Shown in pieces: positions 5,042-8,964 of a stretch of 8,964 bases of DNA. Source of the stretch: an uncultured Luteimonas sp. (lineage in GTDB: Bacteria; Pseudomonadota; Gammaproteobacteria; Xanthomonadales; Xanthomonadaceae). How positions within the stretch are numbered: position 1 is the stretch's first letter; each line of letters opens with the position of its first letter. Under the pieces are notes generated by a model that was not told where the DNA came from, made no database searches, and worked only from the letters and a program-made list of their open reading frames with translations. The position numbers were made by a program, and so were the translations under genes. The stretch covers positions 1 through 8,964 of the forward strand of contig CALLKI010000048.1 of assembly GCA_938008415.1 (NCBI GenBank). The letters are read 5' to 3'.

Positions 5042-6799
5042 TCAGGGCGAGCCGAGCCGGAAGCCCACCAGCAGCGGGTCGTGGTCGGAGCTGCGCCAGG
5101 GCGAAGCGCCGGAATCGGCGCCGTTGCCGTCACGTTCGCCGCGGATCCGGGGTTCGTCGGCGTTGCTGTGCCACTTGGCCGCGCCGGCCAGCCGCCTGGC
5201 GAGGGCGGGGCTGAGCAGGGCATGGTCCAGCCGGCCGGCCTGGCCGTCGTAGACGTAGCTGTGGATCTCCCCGGATGCGCCCTCGAAGGCGTCGCGCCAG
5301 CCGGCGTCGCGGAAGGCGCGGATCGGGTCTTCCATGGCGTAGGCGTTGAAATCGCCGACGATGGCAACAAGATCGCTTCCGGTTCCGGTGGGATCCCCCT
5401 GCAGCCAGCGCATCAGCCGTTTCGCCGAGTCCACCCGCAGGGCGTTCCAGCAGCCCTGGCCGTCGCCCTGGTCACGGTTGGCGCCGGCGGCCTCGTTGCA
5501 GCCCTTGGACTTGAAGTGGTTGGCCACGACCACGAACGCCGGGCCGTCGCCGCGCCGGAATGCCTGCGCCAGCGGCGCGCGGCTGCGCGGGCCGAAGGGG
5601 CCTTCCTCGAGCGTCGCCGGGCGGCCGACGGGCCGGACCCGCGAGGCCCGGTACAGCAGGCCGACGCGGATCACGTCGCTGCCCGGCCCGCGGCCGGCAT
5701 CCACGAAGCGCCAGTCGCCGCCGCCGGCGTTCAGCGCATCGGTGAGCTGGGCGATGCTCGACCCGGGGTCGAAGCCGTCGTTTTCCAGCTCCATCAGCGC
5801 GGCGATGTCGGGGTCGAGGCCGCGGATGGTCGCCACCAGCCGGTCGAGCTGGGCCTGCAGCTCTTCCGGGGTGCGCGCGCCGCGCGGGGTCGGGAAGCCA
5901 CCGCCGCGGCCGTCGCCGTTGAACAGGTTCTCGAGGTTGAACGAGGCCAGGCGCACGTCGCCGCCGACCCTGGGCGGTTCCGGGCGCGGGGCCGGGTCGA
6001 ATTGCAGCGGCACGGTCAGCTGCAACCGGTATTCGCCCCAGCGCTGGTCGAGGATGCCCTCGGCCAGGGTGATGGTGCTGCCGGCGCGCGGCGCGGGCCT
6101 GCCGTCGAGGTACCAGATGCCGCGCGGGTTCTCGCTGGCGCGGGCGTCGTCGACCAGCAGGCGGCGGCGGGCGTTGTCCTCCGCCACGCGGCGCGCGGCG
6201 TCGCCGGGTCGGGCGACTTCGGTCGGGGTCGGCAGGCGGCCGCCGAAGCTGGCGACCAGCACGCCGCGCCGGGCCAGGTCGTGCACGCCGCTGATGGTGA
6301 GCGGGGCGCTGATGCGCACGCGCATGCCCTCCAGGCGCTCCCAGTCGGCGGGCGGGGCGTCGAGGACCAGGGGCGCGGGCGGTTCGCCCCTGCCGAGCAC
6401 CTCGATCCCGATGGCTTCCAGCGCGGTCAGGGTGGCGTCGCCGTCGCCGGTCTCGGTCACCCGGCCCCGCACGCGCACGCGGTCGCCGCTGCGGATCCCC
6501 GCGTCCCCGCCGCCGAGCACGAAGATCGCGTCGGAAGTGGCGTCGTCGCCGTCGCCATCGTCCTGCAGGAACCAGCCGCCGAGGTGCTGGCGGAAGTTGC
6601 CGGTGACCACGCCCTCGACCACCACCGTTTCACCGGCCAGCGGACTGGCCGCGCCGCGGCCCTGCACCGCGCCGATCGGCACCGTCCCGCCGGCGTGCGC
6701 CGGCGCCGTCACGGTGGCGAGGTCCGTCACCGGGAACCGTCCTTCGCAGCCGGCGAGCGCGAGGGCGAGGGTGGCGAGGGGCAGGGCGTGGCGGCGCAT
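5042..6799 (-). CDS. ExeM/NucH-type extracellular nuclease, predicted lipoprotein
   Basis: A 585-residue exported nuclease. It begins with a lipoprotein signal peptide: MRRH, a hydrophobic stretch and lipobox L15-A16-G17-C18, with Glu at +2, which predicts outer-membrane sorting. An OB-fold-like region follows at roughly 40-140 (GETVVVEGVVTGNF, GGWFLQDD, RVRVRGRV), as in ExeM/NucH/YhcR proteins. From about 282 to the end there is an endonuclease/exonuclease/phosphatase domain: SFNLEN with N288, the metal-binding glutamate in MELEND (E337 or E339), NHFKSKG at 427-433, GDFNA with D483 and N485, and SSDHDP with D572/H573/D574. Cysteines 434 and 450 flank the NHFKSKG side and may form a disulfide. 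The protein should cut DNA and/or RNA outside the cytoplasm, for nutrient use or extracellular DNA turnover. GGAGG lies 5 bases before the ATG. A terminator separates it from the cytochrome gene upstream, so it may have its own promoter or depend on read-through. Confidence 0.9.
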   Translation of the reverse strand: MRRHALPLATLALALAGCEGRFPVTDLATVTAPAHAGGTVPIGAVQGRGAASPLAGETVVVEGVVTGNFRQHLGGWFLQDDGDGDDATSDAIFVLGGGDAGIRSGDRVRVRGRVTETGDGDATLTALEAIGIEVLGRGEPPAPLVLDAPPADWERLEGMRVRISAPLTISGVHDLARRGVLVASFGGRLPTPTEVARPGDAARRVAEDNARRRLLVDDARASENPRGIWYLDGRPAPRAGSTITLAEGILDQRWGEYRLQLTVPLQFDPAPRPEPPRVGGDVRLASFNLENLFNGDGRGGGFPTPRGARTPEELQAQLDRLVATIRGLDPDIAALMELENDGFDPGSSIAQLTDALNAGGGDWRFVDAGRGPGSDVIRVGLLYRASRVRPVGRPATLEEGPFGPRSRAPLAQAFRRGDGPAFVVVANHFKSKGCNEAAGANRDQGDGQGCWNALRVDSAKRLMRWLQGDPTGTGSDLVAIVGDFNAYAMEDPIRAFRDAGWRDAFEGASGEIHSYVYDGQAGRLDHALLSPALARRLAGAAKWHSNADEPRIRGERDGNGADSGASPWRSSDHDPLLVGFRLGSP

Positions 6800-6815
6800 C
6801 GGATCCTCCGCGGTC

Positions 6816-6848
6816 TGGAAACGAAGACGCCGCCCGGAGGCGGCGTCT
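6816..6848 (-). terminator. Intrinsic terminator of the cytochrome c gene
   Basis: AGACGCCGCC (6825-6834) and GGCGGCGTCT (6839-6848) form a perfect 10-bp stem with a 4-base loop. On the minus strand the stem is followed by TTCGTTTCC, a moderately T-rich tail. It lies 20 bases after the cytochrome stop codon and just before the ribosome binding site of the nuclease gene. Confidence 0.75.
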
Positions 6849-6868
6849 GGCGCTGCGTCTTCGGCAGC

Positions 6869-7384
6869 TCAGTTCAGGTTGTCGAGCATCCAGTCGACCG
6901 TGGCCTGCACCTGCTCGTCGGTCAGGGCCGGGTTGCCGCCCCTGGCGGGCATCACGCCGGTGCTGCCGGTGAAGCCCTCGATCGCATGGCGGTACAGCGT
7001 GTCCTTGCCCTGGGCGATGCGCGCGGCCCAGGAGGCGCGCTCCAGTTTGGGCGCGCCGCCGGCGCCGGAGGTGTGGCAGCCCGCGCACAGGTTCTGGTAG
7101 ATCACCGAGCCGTCGAGCGTGCCGCCGTAGGCCACCTGTGCCGCGGCTGCGGCGGCCGCGGCGGCCGCGGCCGCGGCCTGGGCGGCGGCGCCGGTGCTGC
7201 CGGCATAGACCTCGCCCTCGGGCGCGATCCGGTCTTCGGTGCGCTTGATGGCGGCCTCGTTCGGCGGGGGCGGCAGCGAGCGGTGCAGCATCAGCGAGCC
7301 GATGATCAGGCCCAGCATGACCAGCACCAGGAAGGCGATCACCATCGAAAAGCGTTTCAGGAATTCGAGGTCGTAGTTGCGCAC
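6869..7384 (-). CDS. Membrane-anchored cytochrome c5 family protein
   Basis: A 171-residue mono-haem c-type cytochrome. A short cytosolic N-terminus and one uncleaved-looking membrane helix (about 13-33) anchor it. A proline-rich turn (PPPP at 38-41) and a linker with 13 consecutive alanines (70-82) lead to the periplasmic haem domain. The haem-binding motif is C100-A-G-C103-H104 and the sixth ligand is probably M145 in GVMPARGG, an arrangement typical of the cytochrome c5 group. It likely carries electrons in the periplasm between respiratory complexes or towards a peroxidase/oxidase; the partner cannot be told from this window. The GTG start is chosen because GAAGGG lies 6 bases before it, the helix then begins at a normal distance, and the longer frame upstream is low-complexity. 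A clear promoter lies upstream and a terminator downstream, so it is probably monocistronic. Confidence 0.92.
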   Translation of the reverse strand: MRNYDLEFLKRFSMVIAFLVLVMLGLIIGSLMLHRSLPPPPNEAAIKRTEDRIAPEGEVYAGSTGAAAQAAAAAAAAAAAAAQVAYGGTLDGSVIYQNLCAGCHTSGAGGAPKLERASWAARIAQGKDTLYRHAIEGFTGSTGVMPARGGNPALTDEQVQATVDWMLDNLN

Positions 7385-7429
7385 GGAACACCCTTCGCGC
7401 GCGGCCGGGGAGGCCGCAACTGGTGGCGG

Positions 7430-7459
7430 AGTATAAATAAACCGTCCCGCGACCGTCCC
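7430..7459 (-). promoter_or_regulatory. Promoter of the cytochrome c gene with paired 8-bp direct repeats
   Basis: On the minus strand TATACT (7435-7430) matches the -10 consensus at 5 of 6 positions, in an unusually AT-rich patch for this DNA, about 46 bp before the GTG. Two exact copies of ACCGTCCC (7441-7448 and 7452-7459, plus-strand reading) are spaced 11 bp apart and fill the spacer and -35 region, where the -35 hexamer itself is poor. One helical turn of spacing suits an activator binding one face of the helix. A diverged copy, ACCGTTCCC, occurs at 7491-7499. Confidence 0.5.
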
Positions 7460-7484
7460 GGTGGGAAGTCGCGTGGCGGCAGTA

Positions 7485-7513
7485 CCGGAAACCGTTCCCG
7501 ATGCCGGAAACCG
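7485..7513. repeat. Direct repeat CCGGAAACCG, two copies
   Basis: Exact 10-bp copies at 7485-7494 and 7504-7513, 19 bp apart start to start, in the intergenic region between the divergent cytochrome c and DUF1810 genes. A tandem 9-bp pair (AATCATACC, AATCGTACC) follows at 7552-7569. Function unknown; regulatory sites for either flanking gene are possible. Confidence 0.4.
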
Positions 7514-7648
7514 CGGTCCGGGGCGCCGGCTGGCGCGGATTCCGGTCTGGAAATCATACCAATCGTACCGGTCCGCGCGCAGCAGACCGCGCGCCGGCCG
7601 CCTGGAGATGGCCCTGGACCGGGCGCGGAAGGACGGCAGGAGAGGACG

Positions 7649-8089
7649 ATGGGCGGGCAGGCCGTGGAGGATCCGTTCGGGCTGGCGCGCTTCGTCGAGG
7701 CACAGGCACCGGTGTACGCGGCCGCGCTGGCCGAGCTGGAAGCCGGGCGCAAGCGCGGCCACTGGATGTGGTTCGTGCTGCCGCAGCTGCGCGGGCTGGG
7801 CAGCAGCCCCATGGCCCGGGCCTACGGCATCGGCTCGCTGGACGAGGCGCGCGCGTACCTGGCGCATCCGGTCCTCGGACCGCGCCTGCATGCCTGCGTG
7901 GCCGCGCTGCAGCGCCACCGCGGACGCGACATCGTGGACATCCTCGGCCCCGTGGATGCGCTCAAGTACCGCTCCTGCCTGACCCTGTTCTCGCTGGCGG
8001 CGCCGGGTGAAGCGCCGTTCGCCGGGGCGCTGCATGCGTTCTACGGCGGCGATCCCTGCGCGCGCACGCTGGCGCTGCTGGGGCGCTGA
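7649..8089 (+). CDS. DUF1810 domain-containing protein
   Basis: A compact 146-residue soluble protein that resembles the DUF1810 family over its whole length. It shows the N-terminal DPFGLARFVEAQ, the hallmark GHWMWFVLPQLRGLG at 37-51, ARAYGI at 56-61, an alpha-helical middle and a KYRSCLTLF segment near the C-terminus. No enzymatic activity is established for this family, and there is no signal peptide or membrane helix. The ATG is supported by AGGAG 6 bases upstream; the same frame is open far further upstream, but that part is antisense to the cytochrome and nuclease genes and is not coding. The gene is divergent from cytochrome c and convergent with the HEPN-type gene, with only 12 bp between the two stop codons. 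The family is confident; the role is unknown. Confidence 0.88.
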   Translation: MGGQAVEDPFGLARFVEAQAPVYAAALAELEAGRKRGHWMWFVLPQLRGLGSSPMARAYGIGSLDEARAYLAHPVLGPRLHACVAALQRHRGRDIVDILGPVDALKYRSCLTLFSLAAPGEAPFAGALHAFYGGDPCARTLALLGR

Positions 8090-8101
8090 TCGCGCCGGGG
8101 T

Positions 8102-8755
8102 TCAGCCGACGGCGGGGTACAGCACCTCGCCGAAGTCGTGCTGCGGGTGGTCGAGCATCACCGACAGCACCAGTGGCACCAGGGTGCCCAGGATGGCCAC
8201 GCCGTCGCGCACCTGCTGGCGGTTGAGCCGGCTGTTCCAGGTGGCGCCGCCGTGCACAAGCTGGTTGCGCAGCACGTACAGGCGGTCGAACACGATCGTC
8301 AGGACCGTGGCCGTGTCGCGGGCGAGGACCGCCGCCAGCGCCGCCTTCCGGCTGTTGGCGAAGGCCGTTTTCCAGCGGTCGCTGCTGTCGTGCTCGCGCA
8401 GCGCGGTCCAGAACGGATCGAAGACGTAGCGGTTGTCGATCAGGGTGCGGATCGGCCCGCTGAAGCGCTCGAACAGGGCCGCGTGCAGGCATTGGCAGGC
8501 GTCCAGTCCCACCAGCGTCTCCACGAAGCGGCGGAACCGCCCCCGCTCGGTGTCGTCGCGCCCGAACTCTCGCGCGTAGGCGGCGTTGAGCGCCACCCAC
8601 AGGAAGATGAAGCAGGCGTCCGGGTCGTCCTTTTCCTGTTCGGCGCGCGTCAGCCAGCTGATCGCCCGGTGCAGGCGTGTGGCGGTGTCGGTGGACTGCG
8701 TGTGGCGGATGTCGCGGTGGCGCTGCTTGAGGGCGTCGGCGGACGGTGGCGTCAT
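8102..8755 (-). CDS. HEPN-type domain protein
   Basis: A 217-residue, largely alpha-helical protein. Its first half contains HRAISWLTRAEQE followed by DACFIFLWVALNAAYA, and its second half ends in the helix IVFDRLYVLRNQLVHGG. The last segment carries R163-N-Q-L-V-H168, the R-x4-H motif of HEPN domains, which in many toxins and defence proteins forms a metal-independent RNase site in a dimer. Other HEPN proteins are only scaffolds or regulators, so nuclease activity is a hypothesis. The ATG at 8755 is preferred over a TTG at 8812 because family-like sequence begins shortly after it, though no clear Shine-Dalgarno is visible. The gene lies downstream of tRNA-Arg on the same strand and converges on DUF1810. 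No adjacent MNT-type nucleotidyltransferase or other typical antitoxin is seen. Confidence 0.75.
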   Translation of the reverse strand: MTPPSADALKQRHRDIRHTQSTDTATRLHRAISWLTRAEQEKDDPDACFIFLWVALNAAYAREFGRDDTERGRFRRFVETLVGLDACQCLHAALFERFSGPIRTLIDNRYVFDPFWTALREHDSSDRWKTAFANSRKAALAAVLARDTATVLTIVFDRLYVLRNQLVHGGATWNSRLNRQQVRDGVAILGTLVPLVLSVMLDHPQHDFGEVLYPAVG

Positions 8756-8871
8756 GGCGCGCGGAACCGGGAACGTCGCGGCCGAGTGTGCCGCAGGCGG
8801 GCGCGGGCGCAAACGGGGGCGCGCCCGGAAACGTGGCGGCGGTCCCGCCCGGCGCGGCCGGGGCGGGGCGG

Positions 8872-8899
8872 AAAATGGCGCGAAGGGGGATGGCGCGCC
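8872..8899 (-). terminator. Possible tRNA-Arg terminator using the tRNA 3' end
   Basis: On the minus strand GGCGCG, the last bases of the tRNA acceptor strand (8899-8894), can pair with CGCGCC (8882-8877) across an 11-base loop, followed by ATTTT (8876-8872). The stem is only 6 bp but all G/C. It would compete with acceptor stem folding. Confidence 0.35.
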
Positions 8900-8964
8900 T
8901 GGAGGGATTCGAACCCCCGACCAACGGCTTCGGAAGCCGCTACTCTATCCGGCTGAGCTACAGG
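8891..8964 (-). tRNA. tRNA-Arg (anticodon CCG), lacking first 3 bases at window edge
   Basis: On the minus strand the sequence reads CCTG TA GCTC, a D-arm with GGATAGAG, an anticodon arm GCGGC/GCCGT around the loop TTCCGAA (anticodon CCG, reading CGG), a short variable loop, and a T-arm with GGTTCGAATCC. The 3' acceptor strand CAGGCGC is followed by G and an encoded CCA (8893-8891). The 3' strand shows that only GCG is missing from the 5' end beyond 8964, giving a 77-base gene. In proteobacteria the 3' half of tRNA-Arg genes is a common integration site, but no integrase or att duplicate is visible here. Confidence 0.95.

Noticed and set aside
4588..5370. In-frame upstream extension of the alpha/beta hydrolase to about 5370
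   Set aside because: The extra residues are Pro/Arg/Ala-rich, overlap the end of the nuclease gene in another frame, and the family start fits the ATG at 4581.
7385..8035. In-frame upstream extension of the cytochrome to about 8035
   Set aside because: It would be antisense to DUF1810 and precede the membrane anchor with unrelated sequence; the GTG at 7384 has a good ribosome binding site.
4643..8089. A stop-free plus-strand frame of more than 1,100 codons running antisense through the nuclease and cytochrome genes into DUF1810
   Set aside because: It reads as low-complexity Gly/Ala/Arg sequence except for the last 146 codons (DUF1810). The minus-strand proteins show clear conserved motifs, so the long opening is a side effect of high GC and codon bias.
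8891..8964. tRNA-Arg as an attachment site for an integrated element
   Set aside because: No integrase, no second copy of the tRNA 3' end and no phage-like genes occur in the window; an 8-bp ATGGCGCG duplication at 8875 and 8890 is too short to argue from.
1..8964. CRISPR array, transposase or insertion sequence
   Set aside because: No regularly spaced repeats and no transposase-like protein could be found on either strand.

Overview
The window is very GC-rich bacterial DNA (about 70% by eye) with dense, mostly housekeeping-type genes. The protein types (class I fructose-bisphosphate aldolase of the short bacterial type, ZapE next to a COG2945-type alpha/beta hydrolase, a membrane-anchored cytochrome c5, an ExeM/NucH-type nuclease) and the codon use suggest a gammaproteobacterium of the Xanthomonadaceae (Lysobacter/Luteimonas/Pseudoxanthomonas-like). 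This is inference from family resemblance; no search was run.

Layout. The left edge (1-69, minus) holds a short LysR-like fragment whose N-terminal half is not found upstream of it. An upstream region with a 27-bp dyad leads to fda (369-1262, plus, GTG start), which ends at a strong hairpin. Positions 1324-2126 hold two broken genes back to back: the C-terminal part of a sterol desaturase/fatty acid hydroxylase (minus) and the C-terminal part of an alpha/beta hydrolase (plus). Both lose their N-terminal halves at the same point, about 1866-1875, as expected if one rearrangement removed the shared upstream region of a divergent pair. A DUF998 membrane protein (2181-2807, plus) follows and meets zapE tail to tail with a 3-bp gap.

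zapE (2811-3914) and an alpha/beta hydrolase (3907-4581) form a minus-strand operon with an 8-bp overlap. Its first gene lacks a Shine-Dalgarno sequence and has a -10-like hexamer 6 bp before the ATG, so a leaderless mRNA is likely. About 460 bp without a recognisable gene follow. Then come a lipoprotein-type ExeM/NucH nuclease (5042-6799, minus) and, upstream of it, a membrane-anchored cytochrome c5 (6869-7384, minus). A good intrinsic terminator separates the two.

The right end carries a DUF1810 protein (7649-8089, plus) convergent with a HEPN-type protein with an R-x4-H motif (8102-8755, minus). A tRNA-Arg(CCG) gene (8891-8964, minus) is cut by the window edge and lacks only its first three bases. 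No CRISPR array, transposase, phage gene or clear new multi-gene system is visible. The most notable points are the double-truncation scar, the dyad before fda, the repeat-rich promoter of the cytochrome gene, and the HEPN/DUF1810 pair beside a tRNA.
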